NCBI RefSeq assembly: GCF_042433515.1 | Contig: NZ_JBHLVH010000014.1 | Coordinates: 180,196 to 244,195 of the forward strand | DNA from: Kytococcus schroeteri | GTDB taxonomy: Bacteria > Actinomycetota > Actinomycetes > Actinomycetales > Dermatophilaceae | Reading direction: 5' to 3' | Length of the DNA stretch: 64,000 nucleotides | Shown here: one piece after another, positions 36,798 to 45,382 of the stretch | Layout: every line of letters begins with the position of its first letter | How positions within the stretch are numbered: the stretch's first letter is position 1 | Notes under the pieces: generated by a model | The model's database searches: none | The model's input: only the letters and a program-made list of their open reading frames with translations | What the model was told of the DNA's origin: nothing | Position numbers and translations under genes: made by a program

Positions 36798-37379
36798 TCA
36801 CTCCTGGACGAGCAGGCTCACCACGTCCACACCCACGTCCTCCAGCGCGGCGCGACCGTCGAGGAAGCCGAGCTCCAGCACCACCTCGACGCCGGCTACC
36901 TCCGCCCCGGCCTCGCGCACGAGCTGCACGCAGGCGGCCGCGGTGCCGCCGGTGGCCAGCACGTCGTCCACCACGAGCACGCGGTCACCGGGCTGCAGGG
37001 CGCCGGTGTGCACCTCGATGGTGGCCGTGCCGTACTCGAGGGTGTAGTTGGCCGAGAGGGTCTCGCCGGGCAGCTTGCCGGCCTTGCGCACGGGCACGAA
37101 GCCCACGCCCATCGCATAGGCCATGGCCGCGCCCAGGATGAACCCCCTGGCCTCGATGCCCACCACGACGTCCACCGACCCGGCGCGGCGGCGCACCACG
37201 TCGTGCACCACCGCACGGCTGGCGTGCGGGTCGCGCAGCAGCGGGGTGAAGTCCTTGAACACCACGCCCGGCTGCGGGAAGTCCGGGATGTCGTCGAGGC
37301 GCGAGGCCACGAGCTCGGTGAGGGCCTCGCCCTGCGGCAGCTCCTCGGCGCCCTGGGCGCCGTGCACCGGGGCGCTCAC
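36798..37379 (-). CDS. apt: Adenine phosphoribosyltransferase
   Basis: 193 residues. Salvages adenine to AMP with PRPP. Seen: FPQPGVVFKDFTPLL (adenine-site region), VVGIEARGFILGAAMAY, VPVRKAGKLPG, YGTATIEVHTGAL and the PRPP motif VLVVDDVLATGGTA. The GTG start (37377-37379) overlaps the secF stop as GTGA. The secD-secF-apt-rel order is the standard actinobacterial one. Confidence 0.96.
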   Translation of the reverse strand: MSAPVHGAQGAEELPQGEALTELVASRLDDIPDFPQPGVVFKDFTPLLRDPHASRAVVHDVVRRRAGSVDVVVGIEARGFILGAAMAYAMGVGFVPVRKAGKLPGETLSANYTLEYGTATIEVHTGALQPGDRVLVVDDVLATGGTAAACVQLVREAGAEVAGVEVVLELGFLDGRAALEDVGVDVVSLLVQE

Positions 37380-38572
37380 TGGGAGCCCCAGGCGGCGGGG
37401 TGGCGGGGACGACCGGTGGCGATGGTGCGCCCCTCACCCGTGGAGGGGGCCCCGGCGGCCACCGGCACGGCGGTCGTCGCCGCATCGGGGCCCGCCACGG
37501 TGTCGCCGTCGCCGTCCTCGGCCTCCGGCGAGGCACCGGCCGGGGCGGCCGCCGCCTCGCGCTTGCGGGCGATGATGGCCTGCGCCCGCGCGCGCTGGCG
37601 CTGGCGCACCTCGGCGTCGTGGGCGCGGATGCCCGGCTCGCCCTGACGCAGCTGCACGAGCAGCGGCGTGGCGATGAAGATCGACGAGAAGGTGCCCACC
37701 GCGATGCCGATGAACAGGGCCAGCGAGAGGTCCAGCAGCGTGCCCGGACCCAGCTTGCCGAAACCCACCGCGAGGATGGCCGCCACCGGCAGCAGCGCCA
37801 CCACCGAGGTGTTGATGGAGCGCACCAGCGTCTGGTTGACGGCCGTGTTGGCCGCCTGGGCGTAGGTGCGGTTCTTGTGCTTCATCGCGTCGTCGACGTT
37901 CTCGCGCAGCTTGTCGAACACCACCACGGTGTCGTAGAGCGAGTAGCCGAGGATGGTGAGGAAGCCGATGACCGAGGCCGGGGAGACCTCGAAACCGGCC
38001 AGCGCGAAGGCGCCGACGGTGAACACGAGGTCGTGGAGCAGGGCCACCAGGGCTGCCAGCGCCATCTTCCAGGTGCGGAAGTACAGGGCCAGCACGAGCG
38101 AGACCAGGCCGAGGAAGACACCCAGGGCGATCACGGCCTTGCGGCTGACCTCCTTGCCCCAGGACGGACCCACCAGGGAGCCGGCCACGTCCTTGGCGGG
38201 CACGTCGAACTCCTGCGCCAGGGCGCTGCGGGCCTTGTCCAGGCCCGTCGAGCCGCCCTCGAGGCTGCCGGTCTGCACGCGGACCGTCTCGCCGCCGATG
38301 ACGCTGGAGCGCACCGTCTCCCCGGCGCCCACCTGGGCGTCGAGCGCCCGGGCCGCACGGGCCTCGTAGTCCGTGGTGTCGCTCACCCCGGCCACCCGGA
38401 AGTCCGAGCCGCCGGTGAACTCCAGGCCCAGGTTGAGGCCGCGGCCGAACAGGCCGAGCAGCGAGAGCGCCAGGAGCACCGCCGAGACCGTGTACCAGAG
38501 CTTGCGGCGGCCGACGAAGTCGAACTGGCGGCGGCCGGTGTGCAGGTCGTTGCCGAACTGTGCGAAACCCAT
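37376..38572 (-). CDS. secF: Protein translocase subunit SecF
   Basis: 398 residues, six membrane helices. Works with SecD in the proton-driven late step of Sec export. Seen: N-terminal FDFVGRRKLWYTVSAVLL helix, the GLNLGLEFTGGSDFRV motif, SVIGFLTILGYSLYDTVVVFDKLREN and RSINTSVVALLPVAAIL. The C-terminal tail after the last helix (about 300-398) is charged and rich in Arg, Ala and Pro. The ATG shares a base with the secD stop (TGATG). Confidence 0.95.
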   Translation of the reverse strand: MGFAQFGNDLHTGRRQFDFVGRRKLWYTVSAVLLALSLLGLFGRGLNLGLEFTGGSDFRVAGVSDTTDYEARAARALDAQVGAGETVRSSVIGGETVRVQTGSLEGGSTGLDKARSALAQEFDVPAKDVAGSLVGPSWGKEVSRKAVIALGVFLGLVSLVLALYFRTWKMALAALVALLHDLVFTVGAFALAGFEVSPASVIGFLTILGYSLYDTVVVFDKLRENVDDAMKHKNRTYAQAANTAVNQTLVRSINTSVVALLPVAAILAVGFGKLGPGTLLDLSLALFIGIAVGTFSSIFIATPLLVQLRQGEPGIRAHDAEVRQRQRARAQAIIARKREAAAAPAGASPEAEDGDGDTVAGPDAATTAVPVAAGAPSTGEGRTIATGRPRHPAAWGSQ

Positions 38573-40476
38573 CAGAGAGCGGCCTCCGTGGTCGTGCCGG
38601 TGGTCGGCGGGGTGTCGGGCAGGGAACGCACCCGGCCCCGGCCCACGTAGGTGGTGCGGCGGGCACCCAGGCTCTCGGGGTTCATGCCCGAGAGCTTGTG
38701 GCCGTCACCGAAGAAGCGGGTCTGCGCCAGCAGCGTCACCACCGGGTGGGTGAAGAGCATGACCACCACGAGGTCGATGATGGTGGTGAGCCCCAGCATG
38801 AACGCGAAGGCCTTCACGTTGGCCTCGCTGAGCAGGTAGAGGATCACCGCTGCGAGCAGGTTCACCGCGTCCGAGATGAGGATCGTGCGGCGTGCACGGG
38901 CCCAGCCGGTGTCCACGGCGTTGCGCAGCGGCCGCCCCTCGCGCACCTCGTCGCGGACGCGCTCGAAGTACACGATGAAGGAGTCCGCGGTCACACCGAT
39001 GGCCACGATGAGGCCGGTGATGCCGGCCATCGTGAGGCGCAGGTTGTACTGCCAGCCCAGGAGCACCACCGCGAGGTAGGCCAGCAGGGCGGCCAGCGCG
39101 AGGGAGGCCAGGGTGACCAGGCCCAGGGCGCGGTACTGGAAGAGCGAGTAGACGGCCACCAGGGCCAGGCCGATCACGCCGGCCCAGATGCCCCAACGCA
39201 GCTGCTCGTCACCCAGGGTGGGGCTGATCTGCTCAGAGGACTGGAGCTTGAACGAGAACGGCAGGGCACCGAACTTCAGCTGGTCTGCCAGGGCCTTGCC
39301 CTCCTCGGCGGTGAAGTCGCCGGTGATGGAGGCCTGGCCGTTGGTGATGACCTGGTTCATGCCCGGGGCGGAGATGACCTCGCCGTCGAGCAGCATCGCG
39401 AACCGGTTGTACGGCGAGTCCTTGGGCTGGGCGGCCATGACCGCCGAGAGGTCGGCGAAGGTGTCGGCGGCCTTGCCGTCCAGCTCGAGGCTCACGGCGA
39501 TCTTGCCGGTGGGCTGGCCCTGCTGGTTGGTCTCCGGGCCGGAGGAGGCGTCGGCGATGCTCGAACCCTCGATGCGGGTGGGGCTGAGCAGGAACTTCTC
39601 GGTACCGGTGGGGTCACAGGCCACCACGAAGTCGTCGTCGCCGGCGGACTGGGCCTCCTCGCGGGTCTTGTCCGTGCCGCAGTCGTAGCTGTCGAAGCGC
39701 TTCTGCACGGCGGCCGGGATGGTGATGTCCTTGCCGTGCGGCGTGCCGTCGCCCTGCGCGGGCTGCTGCGCGTCGTCCGAGCCCGTCGGGGCCGGCGAGG
39801 AGGCGGCGTCCCCGGAACCCTGCGAGGCCGAGGCGCTCGGAGCCGCCTTGTCGGAGGCCTTGCCCGAGTCCTTGCCCGACGACGAGGCGCTGGAGTCCTT
39901 CGAGGAGTTGGTGGCCTTCGGCGGAGACTGGGCCGGCCACACGCCCTCGGCGATGGTGGCCGGGGCGCTCGAGCCGCCCGTCGAGCCCTTGCCCGACTCC
40001 TTGCCGGAGGCCTTGCCGTCCTTCGACGAGCTGCCCTCGTAGCCCGGCAGGTTCTTGGGGTTCTTCGGCGCCGGGGCACCGGACTCCACGGCCAGCACCT
40101 CACGGAAGGTCATGCGGCTCGAGGCCTGCAGCGACTCGATGACCGCCGGGTCGGGGGTACCGGGCATGGCCACGGAGATGTTGCGGCCACCCAGGGTGGT
40201 CACCTCCGCCTCGGCCACGCCGGAGCCGTCCACGCGCTGCCGGATGATGTTCACGGCCTGGTCCACCTGGCCGCTGGTCACCTGACCGCCCTCGACGGCC
40301 GGCTCGAGGATGAGCTGCTGCCCGCCCTCGAGGTCCAGCCCGAGCATCGGGGTCAGGGACGCCTGCGGCTTGGCGAAGAGGTGGGCGGCGCCCAGGCCTC
40401 CGAACAACAGCATCAGGAGCAGCAGCAGCGTCAGCAGGGTGTTCACGGCCTTGGCCCGCTGGGCACGCATGTTCAT
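38572..40476 (-). CDS. secD: Protein translocase subunit SecD with Ser/Lys/Gly-rich insert
   Basis: 634 residues. N-terminal helix (about 10-30), P1 domain with MLGLDLEGGQQLIL, five C-terminal helices with GITGLIVAIGVTADSFIVYFERVRDE (the SecD motif near TM4) and the DxxxxVVVMLFTHP region near TM6. Unusual: residues about 133-250 are a low-complexity stretch of Ser, Lys, Gly, Ala, Pro inside the periplasmic P1 region, broken by a short GVWPAQSPP segment. The ATG at 40474-40476 is followed by a second in-frame ATG two codons on. yajC, usually next to secD, is not present before it. Confidence 0.94.
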   Translation of the reverse strand: MNMRAQRAKAVNTLLTLLLLLMLLFGGLGAAHLFAKPQASLTPMLGLDLEGGQQLILEPAVEGGQVTSGQVDQAVNIIRQRVDGSGVAEAEVTTLGGRNISVAMPGTPDPAVIESLQASSRMTFREVLAVESGAPAPKNPKNLPGYEGSSSKDGKASGKESGKGSTGGSSAPATIAEGVWPAQSPPKATNSSKDSSASSSGKDSGKASDKAAPSASASQGSGDAASSPAPTGSDDAQQPAQGDGTPHGKDITIPAAVQKRFDSYDCGTDKTREEAQSAGDDDFVVACDPTGTEKFLLSPTRIEGSSIADASSGPETNQQGQPTGKIAVSLELDGKAADTFADLSAVMAAQPKDSPYNRFAMLLDGEVISAPGMNQVITNGQASITGDFTAEEGKALADQLKFGALPFSFKLQSSEQISPTLGDEQLRWGIWAGVIGLALVAVYSLFQYRALGLVTLASLALAALLAYLAVVLLGWQYNLRLTMAGITGLIVAIGVTADSFIVYFERVRDEVREGRPLRNAVDTGWARARRTILISDAVNLLAAVILYLLSEANVKAFAFMLGLTTIIDLVVVMLFTHPVVTLLAQTRFFGDGHKLSGMNPESLGARRTTYVGRGRVRSLPDTPPTTGTTTEAAL

Positions 40477-40574
40477 CGGCGCACCCCCAAGCGGGCCCGT
40501 TCGCGCGGCATGGGCATCGACTTACCTCGGTTCGTGGGTTGGGGCCGCCCCCTCGGGCACGGCGGGGAGTGAGT

Positions 40575-41651
40575 CTAGGCGAGGGGCGCCGGGTGGCCGA
40601 AGCGACCCGCGGGTGGCGGCGGTTCGTCGCCCAGGTGGCGCCACGCCGCGGGGGTCGCGGCACGCCCCCGGGGGGTCCGCACCACGAAACCCTCGCGCAC
40701 CAGGTAGGGCTCGGCCACGGTCTCCACGGTGTCGGGCTCCTCCCCCACGGCCACGGCCAGCGTGGTCAGGCCCACCGGGCCGCCGTCGAAGCGGCGGCAC
40801 AGCGCCTCCAGGACCGCGCGGTCCAGCCGGTCCAGGCCCTGCAGGTCGACGTCGAAGAGGTCCAGGGCCTCCCGCGAGGCCTCGGCGTCCACCACCTGGC
40901 GGCCGTGCACCTGGGCCCAGTCCCGGACGCGCCGCAGCAACCGGTTGGCGATGCGGGGCGTGCCCCGGGACCGGCCGGCGATCTCCGCAATGCCCCGGGG
41001 CTCGGCCTGCACGCCCAGCTTGCGGGCGTTCACGGTGAGGATCGTGGCCAGGTCCTCGGCCGCGTAGTAGTCGAGGTGCCCGGTGAACCCGAAGCGGTCG
41101 CGCAGCGGCGCGGGCAGCAGCCCCGAGCGCGTGGTGGCGCCCACCACGGTGAACGGCGGCAGCTCCAGCGGGATGGCGGTGGCCCCGGGGCCCTTGCCCA
41201 CCACCACGTCCACGCGGAAGTCCTCCATGGCCAGGTAGAGCATCTCCTCGGCGGCCCGCGACATGCGGTGGATCTCGTCGAGGAAGAGCACCTCCCCCTC
41301 GGCCAGCGAGGAGAGGATGGCGGCCAGGTCGCCGGCGTGCTGGATGGCCGGCCCGGAGGTGATGCGGATCGGGGCGCCCATCTCGGCGGCCACGATCATG
41401 GCCAGCGTCGTCTTGCCCAGCCCCGGCGGCCCGGAGAGCAGGATGTGGTCGGCCGGCGCGCCCCGGCGGCGGGCGGCCTCGAGCACCAGGTGCAGCTGGT
41501 CGCGCACCCGGTCCTGCCCGGCGAGGTCGGCCAGGCGCCGCGGGCGCAGAGCGGCGTCGAGGCCGGCGTCCTCCCCCGCCGCCGCGGGGTCCACGATGCG
41601 GGGGGCGGCCTCGGGCCCGGCGTCCGCCGAACGGTCCCAGGGGTCGGTCAC
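40575..41651 (-). CDS. ruvB: Holliday junction branch migration ATPase RuvB
   Basis: 358 residues. Hexameric AAA+ motor: LSGPPGLGKTTLAMI (Walker A), LFLDEIHRM (Walker B), GATTRSGLLPAPLRDRFG (sensor 1 and arginine finger region), RGTPRIANRLLRRVRDWA (sensor 2), then a C-terminal winged helix. N-terminal acidic lead of about 30 residues. The GTG start (41649-41651) overlaps the ruvA stop as GTGA. ruvC-ruvA-ruvB are one coupled operon. Confidence 0.97.
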   Translation of the reverse strand: MTDPWDRSADAGPEAAPRIVDPAAAGEDAGLDAALRPRRLADLAGQDRVRDQLHLVLEAARRRGAPADHILLSGPPGLGKTTLAMIVAAEMGAPIRITSGPAIQHAGDLAAILSSLAEGEVLFLDEIHRMSRAAEEMLYLAMEDFRVDVVVGKGPGATAIPLELPPFTVVGATTRSGLLPAPLRDRFGFTGHLDYYAAEDLATILTVNARKLGVQAEPRGIAEIAGRSRGTPRIANRLLRRVRDWAQVHGRQVVDAEASREALDLFDVDLQGLDRLDRAVLEALCRRFDGGPVGLTTLAVAVGEEPDTVETVAEPYLVREGFVVRTPRGRAATPAAWRHLGDEPPPPAGRFGHPAPLA

Positions 41652-42277
41652 GACGACGCCTCCCGGAGGGCCTCGCGCAGCAGCTCCGGCAGCGCGGGCA
41701 CCGGGTCGTCCCCCTCGTGACGCGCGACGACCGCGTCGGTGGCGCGGGTGGCCTGGGCGGTGTTCCACCCCAGCCCCTCCAGGGCCTCGCGCACCTGCCC
41801 GGCCCACGCCGGTCCGTCGGCCGCCGCGGTGGGCGCCGGGTCGACCACAGCCACCTCGCCCTCGGCGCCGACGGGCACCGCGGGCAGCTTTCCGGCGAGC
41901 TCCAGCACCAGCCGCTGTGCCCCCTTCTTCCCAATGCCGGGCACGCTCGTCAGCGCGGCCAGGTCCTCGGCGGCCACCGCACGGGCCAGCTCGGCCGGGG
42001 AGAGCACGGCCACCAGCGCCAGCGCCAGGCGCGGCCCCACGCCGGAGACCGACTGCACGGTCTCGAACACCTCCCGGGCGTCGTCGTCGAGGAAGCCGTA
42101 CAGGGTCATCGAGTCCTCGCGCACCACGAGCGAGGTCGCCAGGCGGGCCGGCTGCCCGGTGCGCAGCTCGGACGACACCTGCGGGGGCACCAGGACACGC
42201 CGGCCCACGCCGCCGGTCTCCAGCACGACGTGGTCCAGGCCCACGTGGGCCACGGTTCCCTCCAGGGAGACGATCAC
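41648..42277 (-). CDS. ruvA: Holliday junction DNA-binding subunit RuvA
   Basis: 209 residues. Tetramer that holds the four-way junction. OB-fold N-terminus (MIVSLEGTVAHVG), then two helix-hairpin-helix motifs: VSGVGPRLALALVAVLSP and VPGIGKKGAQRLVLELAGKL, a linker, and the C-terminal RuvB-binding domain (VREALEGLGWNTAQATRA). The GTG start (42275-42277) has an AGGAGG Shine-Dalgarno sequence even though it also overlaps ruvC by 4 bp. Confidence 0.96.
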   Translation of the reverse strand: MIVSLEGTVAHVGLDHVVLETGGVGRRVLVPPQVSSELRTGQPARLATSLVVREDSMTLYGFLDDDAREVFETVQSVSGVGPRLALALVAVLSPAELARAVAAEDLAALTSVPGIGKKGAQRLVLELAGKLPAVPVGAEGEVAVVDPAPTAAADGPAWAGQVREALEGLGWNTAQATRATDAVVARHEGDDPVPALPELLREALREASS

Positions 42278-42900
42278 GGGGTCCTCCTGCTCGTTCGGGC
42301 CTTCTGCTCTGCCGCGCGCCACCGCTCGGCGGCCCGCGCCCGGGCCTCGGACTGGGCGGCCACGGCCGCGTCCCAGCGCGCGCCGGTGCGGCGACCGGTG
42401 CCGGCCGCCGCGGCCAGCTGCCGCTCTCCCCCGCCGCGCCACACCTGGGCGATGCCCAGCGCGAGCGCGTCGGCGGCGTCCGCCGGGCGGGGCGGGGTGT
42501 CCAGCGCCAGGATGCGCGTCACCATCGCGGTGACCTGCTCCTTGCCCGCCCGGCCGTTGCCGCACACGGCGGCCTTCACCTCGCTCGGGGTGTGCTGGCC
42601 CACCTCCACCCCGGCGCGCGCGGCGGCCACCAGCGCGACCCCGCTGGCCTGGACGGTGCCCATGATGGTGCTCACGTCCGACCGGGCGAAGATGCGCTCC
42701 ACCGCCACCGCGTCCGGCTCGTAGCGCTCGATCCACTCCTCGATGCGGCGGCTCACCGCCAGCAGGCGCTGCTCGGGCAGGGCGTCAGTGTTGGTGCGGG
42801 CCACGTCGACCGCCACCATCCGCAGCGCACCCCCGCGGCGGCCCTCGACGACGCCCAGGCCGCACCGCGTGAGGCCGGGGTCGACGCCGAGGACCCGCAC
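42274..42900 (-). CDS. ruvC: Crossover junction endodeoxyribonuclease RuvC
   Basis: 208 residues; the core is about 165, followed by an Ala/Arg-rich tail of about 45 residues. Holliday junction resolvase. Acidic catalytic residues in VLGVDPGLTRCG (Asp), VAVERIFA (Glu) and ADAADALALGIAQ (Asp pair), plus SEVKAAVCGNGRAGKEQV. The GTG start is at 42898-42900, 4 bp from the yebC stop. Confidence 0.95.
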   Translation of the reverse strand: MRVLGVDPGLTRCGLGVVEGRRGGALRMVAVDVARTNTDALPEQRLLAVSRRIEEWIERYEPDAVAVERIFARSDVSTIMGTVQASGVALVAAARAGVEVGQHTPSEVKAAVCGNGRAGKEQVTAMVTRILALDTPPRPADAADALALGIAQVWRGGGERQLAAAAGTGRRTGARWDAAVAAQSEARARAAERWRAAEQKARTSRRTP

Positions 42901-42904
42901 CGGG

Positions 42905-43666
42905 TCAGTCCTCGGAGTCCAGCTCGGCCAGCACCGCGTCCGGCACGTCGGCGGCGGCGTAGACCTCCTGCACGTCGTCGCAGTCCTCGAGCGCGTCGAT
43001 GAGGCGGAACAGCTTGCGCGCCCCCTCGGCGTCCAGCTCGATCGGGGTGATCGGCAGCATCTTCACGTCGGCGGAGTCGTAGTCGACGCCCGCCTCCTGC
43101 AGGGCGGTGCGCACCGGCACCATGTCCGACGGCTCGGTGGTCACCTCGAAGCCGGCCTCGCCCATGTCCGTGAGCTCCTCGGCGCCCGCCTCCAGGACGA
43201 TCTCCATGAGCTCGTCCTCGGACTTCTCGCCGGCGGGCACCACGACCACGCCCTTGCGGTGGAAGTTGAAGGCCACCGAGCCGGAGTCGGCCATCTGGCC
43301 GCCGTTGCGGGTGAGCGCGGTGCGCACCTCCATGACGGCGCGGTTCTTGTTGTCGCTCAGGCACTCGATGATGAGGCCCACGCCGCCGGGGGCGTAGCCC
43401 TCGTAGGTCAGCGTCTGGTAGTCCGCGCCACCGCCCTCGGCACCGGAGCCGCGCTTCACCGCACGGTCGATGTTGTCATTGGGCACCGAGCTCTTCTTGG
43501 CCTTCTGGATGGCGTCGAACAGGGACGGGTTGCCCGCCGGGTCGCCGCCGCCGGTGCGGGCGGCCACCTCGATGTTCTTGATCAGCTTGGCGAAGAGCTT
43601 GGCACGCTTGGCGTCGATCGCCGCCTTCTTGTGCTTGGTCGTTGCCCACTTGGAGTGACCGGCCAC
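42905..43666 (-). CDS. yebC: YebC/PmpR family protein
   Basis: 253 residues. DUF28 family; known members act as DNA-binding regulators or, for some, as translation factors for proline-rich stretches. Seen: the near-invariant N-terminus AGHSKWATTKHKKAAIDAKRAKLF, then IKNIEVAARTGGGDPAGNP, NIDRAVKRGSG, YEGYAPGGVGLIIE and GSVAFNFHRKGVV. The GTG start has GGGAG upstream. It precedes ruvC in a conserved cluster. Confidence 0.93.
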   Translation of the reverse strand: MAGHSKWATTKHKKAAIDAKRAKLFAKLIKNIEVAARTGGGDPAGNPSLFDAIQKAKKSSVPNDNIDRAVKRGSGAEGGGADYQTLTYEGYAPGGVGLIIECLSDNKNRAVMEVRTALTRNGGQMADSGSVAFNFHRKGVVVVPAGEKSEDELMEIVLEAGAEELTDMGEAGFEVTTEPSDMVPVRTALQEAGVDYDSADVKMLPITPIELDAEGARKLFRLIDALEDCDDVQEVYAAADVPDAVLAELDSED

Positions 43667-43737
43667 GGTGCTCCCTCTGCTCGGTACGAAAGGTCTGGTT
43701 GCAGCGGGCCATCCTAACGACCCGTGGTGCGGCTGCC

Positions 43738-44430
43738 TCAGTCGCGGGCGGCGCGCACCATCTCCACGAAGTACTCGTGGACGCGGCGGTCGCCGGTGAC
43801 CTCGGGGTGGAAGGAGGTGGCCAGCAGTGCGCCCTGGCGCACGGCCACCACCCGCTCGGCGGCCGCCGGCTCGGGGTGCTCGCCGTCCACCGGGTCGGTG
43901 CGCGGCACGCGGGCCAGGACCTCGACGCCCTCGCCCACCTCCTCGACCCACGGGGCCCGGATGAACACGGCGTGCACCGGCTCGGTGGTGCCCTCGCGCA
44001 GGGCGGGCACGGGCAGGTGGGTCTCGAAGGAGTCCACCTGGCGACCGAAGGCATTGCGCCGGACCGTCATGTCGATGCCGCCGAGCGTCTGCTGCTCGGG
44101 GTGCCCGTCGAGCACCCGGTCGGCCAGCATGATCATCCCCGCGCAGGAACCGTAGACCGGCATGCCCGCGGCGATGCGCTCGAGCAGCGGCTCGCGCAGC
44201 CCGAACAGGCGGGTGAGCTTGTCCATGACGGTGGACTCCCCGCCCGGGACGACCAGACCGTCCACCGCGGCGAGCTCCTGGGGACGGCGCACCGCGACGG
44301 TCCGCGCGCCGCTGGCCTCCAGCGCGTGCACGTGCTCGCGCACGTCGCCCTGGACGGCCAGCACGCCCACCAGCGGCGCTCCCCCGTCGTGGGACGAGGG
44401 AGCGCCGTGGGTGTGGTCGGTCGTGCTCAC
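43738..44430 (-). CDS. pdxT: Pyridoxal 5'-phosphate synthase glutaminase subunit PdxT
   Basis: 230 residues. Class I glutaminase that feeds ammonia to PdxS. Seen: VGVLAVQGDVREHVHAL, GLVVPGGESTVMDKL, the nucleophile Cys in YGSCAGMIMLA, RNAFGRQVDSFE and the His/Glu of LATSFHPEVTGD. About 19 N-terminal residues precede the usual start. The GTG start overlaps the pdxS stop as GTGA. Confidence 0.96.
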   Translation of the reverse strand: MSTTDHTHGAPSSHDGGAPLVGVLAVQGDVREHVHALEASGARTVAVRRPQELAAVDGLVVPGGESTVMDKLTRLFGLREPLLERIAAGMPVYGSCAGMIMLADRVLDGHPEQQTLGGIDMTVRRNAFGRQVDSFETHLPVPALREGTTEPVHAVFIRAPWVEEVGEGVEVLARVPRTDPVDGEHPEPAAAERVVAVRQGALLATSFHPEVTGDRRVHEYFVEMVRAARD

Positions 44431-45323
44431 CAGCCGCGCTCGGCGAGGCGGTGGGGCTCGGCGATGCCCTCGACGTTGAGGCCCACCATCGCCTCGCCCA
44501 GACCGCGGGAGACCTCGGCGATCTTGGCCGGGTCGTCGTGGAAGGTGGTGGCCTGGACGATGGCCTTGGCGCGCTCGGCGGGGTTGCCGGACTTGAAGAT
44601 GCCCGAGCCCACGAAGACGCCCTCGGCGCCCAGCTGCATCATCATCGCGGCGTCGGCCGGGGTGGCGATGCCGCCGGCGGTGAACAGCACGACCGGCAGC
44701 TTGCCGTTCTGCGCCACCTCCTTGACCAGCTCGTAGGGGGCCTGCAGCTCCTTGGCGGCCACGTACAGCTCGTCCTCGGCCAGCGTGGTGAGGCGGTTGA
44801 TCTCGGCGCGGATGGTGCGCATGTGGGTGGTGGCGTTGGACACGTCGCCGGTGCCGGCCTCGCCCTTGGAGCGGATCATGGCCGCGCCCTCGGTGATGCG
44901 GCGCAGGGCCTCGCCCAGGTTGGTGGCGCCGCAGACGAAGGGCACGTCGAAGGCGAACTTGTCGATGTGGTTGGCGTAGTCGGCCGGGGTGAGCACCTCG
45001 GACTCGTCCACGTAGTCGACGCCGAGGGACTGCAGCACCTGCGCCTCGACGAAGTGGCCGATGCGGGCCTTGGCCATCACCGGGATCGACACCGCCTCGA
45101 TGATGCCGTCGATGAGGTCCGGGTCGCTCATGCGCGCCACGCCGCCCTCGGTGCGGATGTCGGCCGGCACGCGCTCCAGAGCCATGACCGCCACGGCGCC
45201 GGCATCCTCGGCGATGCGGGCCTGCTCGGGGGTGACCACGTCCATGATCACGCCGCCCTTGAGCATCTCGGCCATGCCGCGCTTCACGCGGGCGGTGCCG
45301 GTGGTGGGGTTCTGCTCAGTCAC
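44427..45323 (-). CDS. pdxS: Pyridoxal 5'-phosphate synthase lyase subunit PdxS
   Basis: 298 residues. Condenses ribose 5-phosphate, glyceraldehyde 3-phosphate and ammonia into PLP. Seen: KRGMAEMLKGGVIMDVVTPEQARIAEDAGAVAVMALE-type N-terminus, SIPVMAKARIGHFVEAQ with the catalytic lysine region, VDYVDESEVLTPAD, IRSKGEAGTGDVSNATTHMR and FTAGGIATPADAAMMMQLGAEGVFVGSGIF. The GTG start at 45321-45323 has GAAAGG about 10 nt upstream. Coupled to pdxT. Confidence 0.97.
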   Translation of the reverse strand: MTEQNPTTGTARVKRGMAEMLKGGVIMDVVTPEQARIAEDAGAVAVMALERVPADIRTEGGVARMSDPDLIDGIIEAVSIPVMAKARIGHFVEAQVLQSLGVDYVDESEVLTPADYANHIDKFAFDVPFVCGATNLGEALRRITEGAAMIRSKGEAGTGDVSNATTHMRTIRAEINRLTTLAEDELYVAAKELQAPYELVKEVAQNGKLPVVLFTAGGIATPADAAMMMQLGAEGVFVGSGIFKSGNPAERAKAIVQATTFHDDPAKIAEVSRGLGEAMVGLNVEGIAEPHRLAERGW

Positions 45324-45382
45324 GTCGGTGTGCCTTTCGCTGTGCTGGGGGGGGACGCCTCCGGGCGCGGAGGGCCGGTCCC

